Positions 36,037 to 44,330 of a DNA stretch of 54,981 nucleotides are shown here, one piece after another. The stretch comes from Phenylobacterium sp. Its GTDB lineage: Bacteria; Pseudomonadota; Alphaproteobacteria; Caulobacterales; Caulobacteraceae. Made by a program: the position numbers and the translations under genes. The notes beneath the pieces are model-generated. The model was not told the origin of the DNA, searched no databases, and was given only the letters and a program-made list of their open reading frames with translations. Position 1 is the stretch's first letter. Every line of letters starts with the position of its first letter. The DNA lies in the NCBI RefSeq assembly GCF_030693405.1, contig NZ_JAUYAW010000012.1, positions 1 to 54,981 on the forward strand, given 5' to 3'.

Positions 36037-36743
36037 GCCGGGTTCTGCAGGCGCGCGGCGTGGTCATGACCTTCCGCAATGGCGATGAGGAAACCGAGGT
36101 GCTGCGCGGCATCGACGTTGACCTGGCGTCCGGGGAGCTTGTGGCGCTGGTGGGCGCCTCGGGGTCGGGCAAGTCCACCCTGCTGTCGATCCTGGGGCTT
36201 CTGTTGCGGCCCACCGCGGGTGAGATCGAGATCGCCGGTCAGCGCGTCGAAGGGATGGGCGAGAAGGCCCGGGCGGCCTTTCGCAATCAGCGCCTGGGCT
36301 TTGTCTTCCAGTTCCATCACCTGCTGCCGGACTTCACGGCCATGGAGAATGTCGCCTTTCCGGCCGCCGCGCCGGCGGGTGGCATCTCGCCGGAAATGCG
36401 CAAGCGCGCCCTCTCCCTCCTCGACCGGGTCGGCCTGGCCGATCGCGCCGATTTCCCAGCCACCCGGCTGTCGGGGGGGCAGAAGCAGCGGGTGGCCATC
36501 GCCCGGGCGCTGATGAACAGGCCAGACCTGGTGATCGCCGACGAGCCCACGGGCAATCTCGACCTCCGATCGGCCAGCCAGGTCCTCGACCTCATGGGCG
36601 AGGTCAATCGCGAGGACGGCGCGACCTTCCTGATCTGCACCCATGACGAACATGTCGCCGCCCGCTGTCACCGCCGGATCCAGCTGGTGGACGGCCGAGT
36701 CCAGGCCGAGGGCGAGGGATCGATCAGTCTCACCGATCGTTAG
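36033..36743 (+). CDS. ABC transporter ATPase (MacB/LolD type)
   Basis: 236 residues. Walker A GASGSGKST, signature LSGGQKQRVAIARAL, Walker B LVIADEPTGNLD. It belongs to the LolD/MacB group and energises the permease encoded just upstream. The four genes EVE, adaptor, permease and ATPase form one operon. A DUF4334 gene follows 31 bases later. Confidence 0.93.
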   Translation: MSRVLQARGVVMTFRNGDEETEVLRGIDVDLASGELVALVGASGSGKSTLLSILGLLLRPTAGEIEIAGQRVEGMGEKARAAFRNQRLGFVFQFHHLLPDFTAMENVAFPAAAPAGGISPEMRKRALSLLDRVGLADRADFPATRLSGGQKQRVAIARALMNRPDLVIADEPTGNLDLRSASQVLDLMGEVNREDGATFLICTHDEHVAARCHRRIQLVDGRVQAEGEGSISLTDR

Positions 36744-36774
36744 CGGGCCTTGTGAAACGGGCGAGACTGATCAG

Positions 36775-37314
36775 ATGCCGTGGTTGAACAGATGGCGGCA
36801 GGACGCGCTTTCGCCGGTGGCCGCCCGCGCCGCCTTTGACAGCCTGCCCTCGGTGTCCTTGCCCGAGGTGCTCGGAGACTGGCTGGGGGAAGAGCTGCCG
36901 ACCGGCCATCCCCTGGATGGTCTGCTGGCCGGCTACGGCTGGAAGGGCAAGCGGTTCATGTCAGCCGACGCCGTCGATCCCCTGGTATTCCACCGGGGAT
37001 CAGGAGATGTGGCGGTGAACCCGGCGCTGATTCCCTTGGGCGTTCCGCTCGCCTGGCCCAGGCTGGCGCGATCGGCGCCGGCGCGACGGGCCTTCAAGAC
37101 CCTCCTGCCCGCCCTGGCGACCGGTCGCCCGAAGGCCAGACTGCGGGCTGTGGCGCACCGCGGTCAGGTCTCGACCGCGATGATCTATGACGACCTGCCG
37201 ATCATCGATCACTTCCGCAAGGTCGACGCAGGACGCCTCCTAGGCCTGATGGACATCCGCCACACCGAACAGCCCTACTTCTTCCTGCTGAGCCGCGCGT
37301 CCGGCGGGCTCTGA
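36775..37314 (+). CDS. GXWXG/DUF4334 domain protein
   Basis: 179 residues from ATG 36775. The N-terminal GXWXG motif is GYGWKGKRF near 54-62, followed by DUF4334 in the C-terminal half (YDDLPIIDHFRKVDAGRLLG, LMDIRHTEQPYFFLLSR). The protein is soluble and without a signal peptide. DUF4334 has no assigned function. It could be the last gene of the exporter operon or stand alone. Its stop adjoins the stop of convergent selD directly. Confidence 0.8.
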   Translation: MPWLNRWRQDALSPVAARAAFDSLPSVSLPEVLGDWLGEELPTGHPLDGLLAGYGWKGKRFMSADAVDPLVFHRGSGDVAVNPALIPLGVPLAWPRLARSAPARRAFKTLLPALATGRPKARLRAVAHRGQVSTAMIYDDLPIIDHFRKVDAGRLLGLMDIRHTEQPYFFLLSRASGGL

Positions 37315-38358
37315 TCACACCACCCGGATACTTGGCGCGCCGGCGACCATCCGCCCCACCACCGCGGCGGCTTCAAAGCCCAGCTCGCCCAGTCGCGCCC
37401 TGAGCGCCGGCAGCGCGGCCTCATCCAGGGCGATCAGCAGTCCGCCGCTGGTCTGGGGATCACACAGGATATCGCGACGCCACTCGGGAAAGGCCTCGGG
37501 CAAGACGACCGCCTCGCCATAGCTCGCCCAGTTGCGTCCAGACGCGCCGGTGCGAACGCCGGCCTGGGAAAGGGCTTCCACACCGCTCAGCAGGACCGGC
37601 GCCTCGGCGCGGATTTCGGCGGCGAGACCCGCCCCTCGGCACATTTCCAGGGTGTGACCCAAAAGGCCGAAGCCCGTGACATCGGTCACCGCATGCACGC
37701 CGGCAAAGCCCCCCAACTCGGCCCCGATCCGGTTGAGCTGTGTGGTGGAGGCGATCAGGGCGCCATAGCCCGCGGCGTCCAGTCGCTGCTGCTTGAAGGC
37801 TGCGCTCAGCACGCCGACGCCGAGCCCCTTGGTGAGCAGCAGGATGTCGCCGGCCTTGGCCGTACGGTTGGTCATCACCTGGTCGGGGTGGACAAGGCCC
37901 AGGGCCACCAGCCCATAGATCGGCTCGACGCTGTCGATGGAGTGGCCGCCCGCCACCGGGATGCCGGCGTCGGCGCACACCGCCGCCCCGCCCGCCAGGA
38001 TTCCTGAAATCTGCTCGGTGGACAGCTGGCCGATGGGCATGCCGACGATGGCCAGGGCGAAGATCGGGGTCGCCCCCATGGCGTACACGTCGGAGATGGC
38101 GTTGGTCGCCGCGATACGGCCGAAGTCGTAGGGATCATCCACTACCGGCATGAAGAAGTCGGTGGTCGCCACCAGGGCCTGCTGGTCATTCAGTCGCCAG
38201 ACCGCCGCATCGTCAGAGGTCTCGGTTCCCACCATCAGATTGGGGAACATGGCCGCCTGGGGCACGCCAGCGAGGATGTCCCGCAGGACGGCGGGCGACA
38301 GCTTGCACCCGCAGCCGCCGCCGTGGGCCAGATCGGTCAACCGCACCTGCTGCGCCAT
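37315..38358 (-). CDS. selD: Selenide, water dikinase (selenophosphate synthetase)
   Basis: 347 residues from ATG 38358. It makes selenophosphate from selenide and ATP. The catalytic loop GGGCGCKLSP uses Cys16 rather than selenocysteine, with Lys19. Further motifs are ATTDFFMPVVDDPYDFGRIA, DVTGFGLLGHTLEM and DPQTSGGLLIAL. It is divergent from mnmH with 69 bases between the starts. No selA, selB or tRNA-Sec is in the window, so the visible use of selenophosphate is tRNA selenation. Confidence 0.95.
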   Translation of the reverse strand: MAQQVRLTDLAHGGGCGCKLSPAVLRDILAGVPQAAMFPNLMVGTETSDDAAVWRLNDQQALVATTDFFMPVVDDPYDFGRIAATNAISDVYAMGATPIFALAIVGMPIGQLSTEQISGILAGGAAVCADAGIPVAGGHSIDSVEPIYGLVALGLVHPDQVMTNRTAKAGDILLLTKGLGVGVLSAAFKQQRLDAAGYGALIASTTQLNRIGAELGGFAGVHAVTDVTGFGLLGHTLEMCRGAGLAAEIRAEAPVLLSGVEALSQAGVRTGASGRNWASYGEAVVLPEAFPEWRRDILCDPQTSGGLLIALDEAALPALRARLGELGFEAAAVVGRMVAGAPSIRVV

Positions 38359-38427
38359 CGGGTCTCGTCCTTGTGTCGAAGGGTCTTCGGTTCGTTGTAT
38401 AGCACCGGGGCGGAGGCAAGAGCGCGT

Positions 38428-39501
38428 ATGCCAGGATTTGACGTGACCGAGGCGGTGAGCGCCGCCGACCTCGCCCGCTATGACGCGGTGATCGATGTGC
38501 GCAGCCCCGCCGAGTTCGCCCTCGACCATGTGCCCGGCGCCGAGAACCTGCCGGTGCTGGACGACCAGCAACGGGCGCAGGTGGGGACCATCTATGTCCA
38601 GGAGTCCCGCTTCCTCGCCCGTCGGATCGGGGCGGCCCATGTGGCCCGCAACATCGCGCTGCATCTGGAGACCGCCCTGGCCGACCGGCCAGCCAGCTTT
38701 CGTCCGCTGATCTATTGCTGGCGCGGCGGGCAACGGTCTGAAGCCATGGCGACGATCCTCTCCCAGGTGGGATGGCCTGTGACCTTGCTGCGCGGCGGCT
38801 ACCGCACCTATCGCCGCCTGGTGACCGCCAGGCTCTATGACACCGCGCTGGACCTGAAACTCCTGCTGATCGACGGCCATACGGGGTCGGCCAAGACTGA
38901 TGTCCTGCATGAGCTGGCCGGGATGGGCGTCCAGACCATCGACCTTGAGGGGCTGGCCGAGCATCGCGGCTCCCTGTTCGGCGCCCTGGCCGGTCGGCTC
39001 CAGCCGAGCCAGAAGCTGTTTGAGTCCCGCCTGCTTCAGGTCCTGGACGGCCTGGACCTCACCCGCCCGATCGTGGTGGAGGCCGAGGCCAGCAAGATCG
39101 GCGACCGCATGACTCCGCCGGTGCTCTGGCGCGCCATGCAGACGGCGCCGCGGATCGTGCTGGAGGCGCCTCAGGCCAGCCGGGCGCAGTATCTGGCTGC
39201 CGCCTATGGCGACATCTCCGCCGACATTGACGCCCTGGAGGCGGCCTTCGACCGGCTGCCGGTGGCGCCCAGCCGGGAGCGGCGGGAGGCCTGGCGGGCC
39301 ATGATCGCAGCCGGCGCCTTCGCCGACCTCGCCCAGGCCCTGATCGACCTGCATTATGATCCGGCCTATGACCGGGCCGCGCGCAAGGCCGAGGCTCCCG
39401 TGCTCGCCCGCATGGCCGTGACGCCGACAGATCCCTCAAGTCGCCGTGATGTGGCCGGCGCCATCGCCGGCCTCGTCCGAGACCACTTCGGGGCCCTTTA
39501 G
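38428..39501 (+). CDS. mnmH: tRNA 2-selenouridine synthase
   Basis: 357 residues from ATG 38428. It exchanges sulfur for selenium in the wobble 2-thiouridine of tRNA for Lys, Glu and Gln, using selenophosphate. The rhodanese domain (1-125) has Cys97 in CWRGGQRS, which aligns with the E. coli active Cys97. A P-loop GHTGSAKT at 150-157 follows. A frame opened upstream at 38323 overlaps selD and is not used. Also called selU or ybbB. Confidence 0.93.
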   Translation: MPGFDVTEAVSAADLARYDAVIDVRSPAEFALDHVPGAENLPVLDDQQRAQVGTIYVQESRFLARRIGAAHVARNIALHLETALADRPASFRPLIYCWRGGQRSEAMATILSQVGWPVTLLRGGYRTYRRLVTARLYDTALDLKLLLIDGHTGSAKTDVLHELAGMGVQTIDLEGLAEHRGSLFGALAGRLQPSQKLFESRLLQVLDGLDLTRPIVVEAEASKIGDRMTPPVLWRAMQTAPRIVLEAPQASRAQYLAAAYGDISADIDALEAAFDRLPVAPSRERREAWRAMIAAGAFADLAQALIDLHYDPAYDRAARKAEAPVLARMAVTPTDPSSRRDVAGAIAGLVRDHFGAL

Positions 39502-39595
39502 GTAGAGACGGACCCCTGGGTCTCGCCGCCGGGAACCAGGGCTTGACCAGAACGCTAAGGCCAGAGGCGGCGGGCCAGACAGGCGAGCAAGGGGT

Positions 39596-40426
39596 TTGAC
39601 CCTGAAACTGAACCTCATCGACGGCCGCCTTTGGCGGACGCCCCAGCTTTTCGGCGCGGCGATGGCGCTCGCGCTCACCGCGTGTTCCGGCGAACCTGAT
39701 GAGGCGAGTCTGCGGCCGCCGGCCGAGTGGCGCGCCAGTGTCGCGCAGACGGCGCGCAACACCACCGATCAGGCGCGCGCCGCCTCCGAAGCCGCGCTTC
39801 GGCGTTCGCCGGCCGTCACGGGACCTGCGCTTGTCCAGGCGATCCGGTTCTCCCGCATCCAGGCCATGGCGGCGCAGACGCCTCAGCCCATGCCGGACAA
39901 GATCCGCACAGCGCTCTCCGCCTATTTCGACGACGAGATTCTCGACAGCGCCCGCTGGACCACGGCGGGCCAGGACCTGGGTCTCGGCTCCCTGCTGGCG
40001 CGCTGGTACTATGAAGAAGGCGCGGTCACCCTGAAGGACCTGATCGTCTTCTCCGACGCCGACGTGGCGGAGAATGTGTGGCTGTGGGCCCATGAGCTTG
40101 CGCATATGGAGCAGTATCGCCGCCTGGGGACCGAGGCGTTCGCCGCGAGCTATGTGAGTGACTGGCGAGCCCTGGAGTCTGAGGCCAACCGCCGGGCCTT
40201 CGCCATCACTGCCGACATTCGGGCGCGTCGCGCGGCCCGCGCCTCTCCCGTCTCGGCCGTGGTCGACACCCTCAGCGAGATGCTCGACATGGGCGCGCCA
40301 GATACCCCCCCGGACGAATCGGTCCCATCTGAAGAGGGGGAGCGGCTGCTGGAGCCCCCCGGCGTCGAGGCGAACACGCCCTCTGACGCGGTTTCGCCGC
40401 CCCCGCGGGCAACATCCGACCGCTGA
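39596..40426 (+). CDS. Lipoprotein-like protein with HExxH motif (DUF4157-type core)
   Basis: The frame is open from a TTG at 39596 for 276 residues. AAGGGG just before the TTG is too close to fix the start; an ATG at 39662 is too late for the signal peptide. The N-terminus ends in LALTACSGEP, a plausible lipobox with Cys30. The core VTLKDLIVFSDADVAENVWL, then WAHELAHMEQYRRLG, matches the DUF4157/eCIS-core zinc-metallopeptidase-like region. The C-terminus is Pro-rich and disordered. Substrate unknown. Confidence 0.6.
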   Translation: MTLKLNLIDGRLWRTPQLFGAAMALALTACSGEPDEASLRPPAEWRASVAQTARNTTDQARAASEAALRRSPAVTGPALVQAIRFSRIQAMAAQTPQPMPDKIRTALSAYFDDEILDSARWTTAGQDLGLGSLLARWYYEEGAVTLKDLIVFSDADVAENVWLWAHELAHMEQYRRLGTEAFAASYVSDWRALESEANRRAFAITADIRARRAARASPVSAVVDTLSEMLDMGAPDTPPDESVPSEEGERLLEPPGVEANTPSDAVSPPPRATSDR

Positions 40427-40497
40427 TCAGAAGGCAAGACTTGCCAGGGCGCTCCGCATCGCGAAGCTAGGCGCAAATTCGCGGAGGGGTTAGCCGG

Positions 40498-42054
40498 ATG
40501 GCCATGCAATCGGGTGTCTTGGGGATGATCGAGAAGGTGGGCAATCGCCTGCCCGATCCGGTGGTCATCTTTGTCTGGATGATCGCGGCCCTGTTCCTAG
40601 GCAGCATGCTGGCCGCCGGCCTCGGCGTTTCAGCGCTGAACCCGGTCACTGGCGAGACCCTCGCAGCCGTCAGCCTGGGGACGTCGGATAACCTTCGGCG
40701 GCTGTTTGTGGACATGCCCCGGACGCTGACCAGCTTTGCGCCCCTGGGCTTTGTCCTGACCGTCATGCTGGGGGCCGGCGTCGCCGAGCGGACCGGCCTG
40801 TTCTCCGCGGCCATGCGCGCCAGCGTCTCCAAGGCGCCCAAGGCCCTGCTGACCCCGATCATCATCTTCACCGCCATCATCGCCAATCATGCGGCCGATG
40901 CGGCCTATGTGGTTCTGATTCCCCTGGCCGGGGTGGTGTTCGCCGCCGCCGGCCGCCATCCGGTAGCCGGCATCGCCGCAGCCTTCGCCGGGGTGTCCGG
41001 CGGGTTTTCGGCCAACATCTTCCCCGGCCATCTGGACGCTCTGCTGCTCGGCATCACCGAGCCTGCGGCCCGCCTGCTTGATCCGACCTGGACGGCCAAC
41101 ATCGCCGGCAACTGGTGGTTCATCCTGGCCATGACGGTCGTTTTCACCCCCCTGGGCTGGTGGGTCACCGACAAGATCGTCGAACCTCGCCTGGGTCCCT
41201 GGGTTTCGGCTGCGCCGGTGGTCGAGGCGGCGGAGACTGAGGCCGAAATCGAGGCGGCCAGCGCCCGCGAGCGCAAGGGCCTGGTCTGGGCGGGCCTGGG
41301 CGCGGTGGTGGTGATTGGTCTGTGGGCGGCCATGACCATCGGGCCAGCCGCCCCCTTCATCAACGCCGAGGGGGGTCCCGGCGAGCGGATGACGCCCTTC
41401 TATTCCTCCCTGGTGGCAGGCTTCTTCCTGCTCTTCCTGGTGTGCGGCGTCGCCTATGGGGCGGCGGTCGGGACGGTGAAGACCCAGGGCGATGTGGTGC
41501 GCCTGACCGGCCAGTCCATGGCCGAGATGGGGCCGTACATCGTGCTGGCCTTCGTCGCCGCCCACTTCGTCGCCATGTTCAACTGGTCGAATCTCGGGGC
41601 CATCATCGCCATCCACGGGGCTGAGGGCCTGCGCGCCTCGGGCCTGCCGCTGCCGCTCCTGCTGACCGCCATTGTTCTGCTCACCGCCACCATCAACATC
41701 TTCATCGGGTCGGCTTCGGCCAAGTGGGCGGCGCTGGCGCCGATCCTGGTGCCCATGCTGATGCTGCTTGGGGTGAGCCCGGAAATGACCACGGCGGCCT
41801 TCCGGATGGGCGACTCCACCACCAACATCATCACCCCGTTGATGGTCTATTTCCCGCTGATTCTGGGCTTCGCCCAGCGTTACCAGCCCGATTTCCGGGT
41901 CGGATCGCTGATGGCGGTCATGGTCCCCTACTCCCTGACCTTCCTCGTGGCCGGACTGGTCATGGTCCTGGGCTGGACCGCCCTCGACCTGCCCCTGGGG
42001 CCGGGCGCCAGCGTCGACTACCTGCTGCCGACGCAGGTTCAGGTCCAGCCCTGA
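40498..42054 (+). CDS. AbgT family transporter
   Basis: 518 residues with about 12 membrane helices, e.g. PVVIFVWMIAALFLGSMLAA, VTVFTPLGWWVT-like segments and ILTATINIFIGSASAKWAAL. Conserved AbgT pieces include NRLPDPVVIFVWMIAALFLG, the SFAPLGFVLTVMLGAGVAE run, NHAADAAYVVLIPLAG and GDSTTNIITPLMVYFPLIL. AbgT proteins export p-aminobenzoyl-glutamate or sulfonamide-type compounds or import the former. Which direction applies here is not decided by sequence. Confidence 0.88.
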   Translation: MAMQSGVLGMIEKVGNRLPDPVVIFVWMIAALFLGSMLAAGLGVSALNPVTGETLAAVSLGTSDNLRRLFVDMPRTLTSFAPLGFVLTVMLGAGVAERTGLFSAAMRASVSKAPKALLTPIIIFTAIIANHAADAAYVVLIPLAGVVFAAAGRHPVAGIAAAFAGVSGGFSANIFPGHLDALLLGITEPAARLLDPTWTANIAGNWWFILAMTVVFTPLGWWVTDKIVEPRLGPWVSAAPVVEAAETEAEIEAASARERKGLVWAGLGAVVVIGLWAAMTIGPAAPFINAEGGPGERMTPFYSSLVAGFFLLFLVCGVAYGAAVGTVKTQGDVVRLTGQSMAEMGPYIVLAFVAAHFVAMFNWSNLGAIIAIHGAEGLRASGLPLPLLLTAIVLLTATINIFIGSASAKWAALAPILVPMLMLLGVSPEMTTAAFRMGDSTTNIITPLMVYFPLILGFAQRYQPDFRVGSLMAVMVPYSLTFLVAGLVMVLGWTALDLPLGPGASVDYLLPTQVQVQP

Positions 42055-42069
42055 GCCCGCAACCCCTTC

Positions 42070-42104
42070 CCTGACGGGCTGTCCTGAGCGGACGGCCCGT
42101 CAGG
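42070..42104 (+). terminator. Hairpin after the AbgT gene
   Basis: A 15-bp stem (one G-T pair) around a five-base loop starts 16 bases after the AbgT stop. CCTTCATTTCC follows, so the T tract is poor, but the stem is strong. Confidence 0.6.
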
Positions 42105-42172
42105 CCTTCATTTCCCTGCAACGGGCGCCGATATAGGGTGGGATAGAAGCCTCCTCCCCGCACGGACCCTCG

Positions 42173-43948
42173 ATGAAGCAGTTCCTGACCACCATGGGCG
42201 GCGTATTCGCCGGCCTGACCCTCTTCCTGGTGGGCGTTCCCTTTCTGCTGATCGTCATTGCGGCCGGCGCAACAAGGCCAGCCCCGGTGCCGGGCGAAGT
42301 GGTTCTGCAACTCGACCTGCGCACCGCCATGAGCGACCAGGACGTCCAGAACCCCTTCTCCGCCTTCACCGGCGGCTCCACCTCAGTCATGTCGGTCATC
42401 GAAACCCTGCACCGGGCCGAGACCGACCGCCGGGTCAAGGGCCTGCTCATCCGCCTGCCTGAGGTGGGCATGGAGCCGGGGGCGGCCGATGAGATCCGAC
42501 TGGCCCTGCGTCGCTTCGAGGCGGCGGGCAAGCCCGTGATCGCCCACAGCCAGGGCCTCTATCAATCCGGCGTCGTGACCTCGACCTATATGGTGGGCGC
42601 TGCGGCCGGCGACCTCTGGATGCAGCCGGGCGCGGCTCTGCAGGCGACCGGCCTTGCGGTGGAGGATGTCTTCTTCAAGCGCTTCTTCGATGAGCACCAG
42701 ATCCAGCCGGACTTCGAACAGCGCAAGGAGTTCAAGAACGCGGTCAACGGCTACCTGCACAGCGACTACACCGCAGCCCACCGCACGGCGCAGCTATCCT
42801 GGATGAACTCCGTCTATTCCAGCGCCCTCAATCTCGCCGCCAGCGACCGGGCGATGGAGCCCGCCGTCCTGCGAGCCCGGCTGGAGGCCGGCCCCTATTC
42901 CGCCGCCCAGGCCCTGGAGCTTGGCCTGATCGACAAGCTGGGTCACCTGCATGAGGCTGAGCAGACCTTGCTGGACGCCGCCGGCGACAATGCCCGGCTT
43001 CTGGACCTGTCGGCCTATGCCCGCAGTATCGGCCCCCTTGAGCGCTCGGGTCCGACCATCGCGCTGATCGAGGCCGAGGGTCCCATCACCACGGGGCAGA
43101 ACGGCCTGTCCAACCCGCTGGCCCCCAGCGCCATGATCTTCTCCGACGATGTGGCCGACGCCCTCTATGAGGCGGCCGAGGACGACGACATCAAGGCCGT
43201 GGTCCTGCGGGTCAATTCTCCTGGGGGTTCGGACACGGCCTCGGAGCAGATTCTCGCCGCCGTCCGCGCGGCCAAGGCCGCCGACAAGCCGGTGGTGGTG
43301 AGTATGGGGACCTATGGCGCTTCCGGCGGCTACTGGATCGCCTCGGAGGCCTCGGCCATCGTCGCCCAGCCCACGACCCTGACGGGCTCCATTGGGGTCT
43401 ATGGGGGCAAGCTCGCCCTGGGTCCGGCCCTGGCCGAGTTCGGCGTCGACATGCGCGAGCTTGGCGTGGGCGGCGAGTTCGCCGGCGCCTATGGGACCGG
43501 CGGCGGTTTCACGCCGGCCCAGGAGGCCGCCTTTGCGGCCATGATGGACAATGTCTATGACGAGTTCATCGTCCGCGTCGCCCGTGGCCGCAACCTGACT
43601 CCACGGCGGGTCGACGAGATCGCCCGCGGCCGGGTCTGGACCGGCGCCCAGGCCAAGTCCCTGGGTCTGGTGGACGAACTCGGCGGCTTCTACCAGGCCG
43701 TCGACAAGGCCAAGTCCCTGGCAGGCCTTGAGGGCGAGGTTCGCCTGCGACGCATGACGCCCCAGGCCACGCCCCTTCAGGCCCTTGAGCGGGCCTTGGG
43801 CCTGGGATCGGTGTCTGTGAAGACCCTGGCCGCCGCCGCCTGGGTGCTGGGTGATCCCCGCGCCCAGGGGGTGCTGGACACCCTGGCCGCCGAGCGGCTG
43901 CGCGCCCAGCACAGCGCCGCCGTCCTGGCGCCCACGCCCATCCGCTGA
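42173..43948 (+). CDS. sppA: Signal peptide peptidase SppA, long (67-kDa) type
   Basis: 591 residues. One N-terminal membrane helix ([20 protein letters not shown]) anchors a periplasmic dimeric-like pair of S49 domains. The Ser/Lys dyad fits: Lys188 in [13 protein letters not shown] and Ser384 in [13 protein letters not shown]. The segment [12 protein letters not shown] is the S49 oxyanion region. It degrades cleaved signal peptides in the membrane. The frame is intact and preceded by a hairpin that isolates it from AbgT. Confidence 0.93.
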   Translation: MKQFLTTMGGVFAGLTLFLVGVPFLLIVIAAGATRPAPVPGEVVLQLDLRTAMSDQDVQNPFSAFTGGSTSVMSVIETLHRAETDRRVKGLLIRLPEVGMEPGAADEIRLALRRFEAAGKPVIAHSQGLYQSGVVTSTYMVGAAAGDLWMQPGAALQATGLAVEDVFFKRFFDEHQIQPDFEQRKEFKNAVNGYLHSDYTAAHRTAQLSWMNSVYSSALNLAASDRAMEPAVLRARLEAGPYSAAQALELGLIDKLGHLHEAEQTLLDAAGDNARLLDLSAYARSIGPLERSGPTIALIEAEGPITTGQNGLSNPLAPSAMIFSDDVADALYEAAEDDDIKAVVLRVNSPGGSDTASEQILAAVRAAKAADKPVVVSMGTYGASGGYWIASEASAIVAQPTTLTGSIGVYGGKLALGPALAEFGVDMRELGVGGEFAGAYGTGGGFTPAQEAAFAAMMDNVYDEFIVRVARGRNLTPRRVDEIARGRVWTGAQAKSLGLVDELGGFYQAVDKAKSLAGLEGEVRLRRMTPQATPLQALERALGLGSVSVKTLAAAAWVLGDPRAQGVLDTLAAERLRAQHSAAVLAPTPIR

Positions 43949-44268
43949 CCTGTGACGCCTGGGTCGAGGCGGCTTGGCCGCCTCGCTCTGGGCCACGGCG
44001 ACGCCGGACCCGGCCGTGACGCTGCTCGACGCGGCGCCCGCGACCAGAGGCTGACCGGCCGCCTCTGTTGGGCAGCCTTACGCCTTGTCTGGGTGTGTAT
44101 TCCCGAAGCCCGCCACGTAGCCAACCCGCCGCCTTCCGAGCGTGGGTCCGTTCGACGGGGTCGTATCCAACCGCTCGCAGATACGCAGCTCCAGGCCGGT
44201 TGAGGGAGAGCGCCCGGCCGACCATCAGCGTCGCCCCGCACAGGTCGCCTGCGGATCTGGGCCTTCAG
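43949..44268. other. Gene-poor 320-base stretch
   Basis: Short Arg/Pro-rich frames on both strands have no start-signal or domain support. A perfect 9-bp hairpin with loop TTG (43965-43985) lies 17 bases after sppA but has no T run. No tRNA, small RNA or regulatory site is recognised. Confidence 0.4.
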
Positions 44269-44305
44269 ACAAAAAGAAAGGGCGGCGGACCGAAGTCCGC
44301 CGCCC
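44269..44305 (-). terminator. Intrinsic terminator of the TonB receptor gene
   Basis: An 11-bp stem (44280-44290 with 44295-44305) closes on CGAA (TTCG on the minus strand), followed on that strand by CTTTCTTTTTG. It lies about 26 bases after the receptor stop. Confidence 0.85.
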
Positions 44306-44330
44306 CCTCTCCAGGTCTGGCTGAGGTCTT

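Noticed and set aside
43965..43985. A perfect 9-bp hairpin after sppA as a terminator
   Set aside because: No T run follows, so it is not counted as an intrinsic terminator.
43566..44225. A minus-strand frame of 219 residues in the gap after sppA
   Set aside because: Most of it is antisense to sppA and it is Arg/Gly/Pro-biased without motifs.
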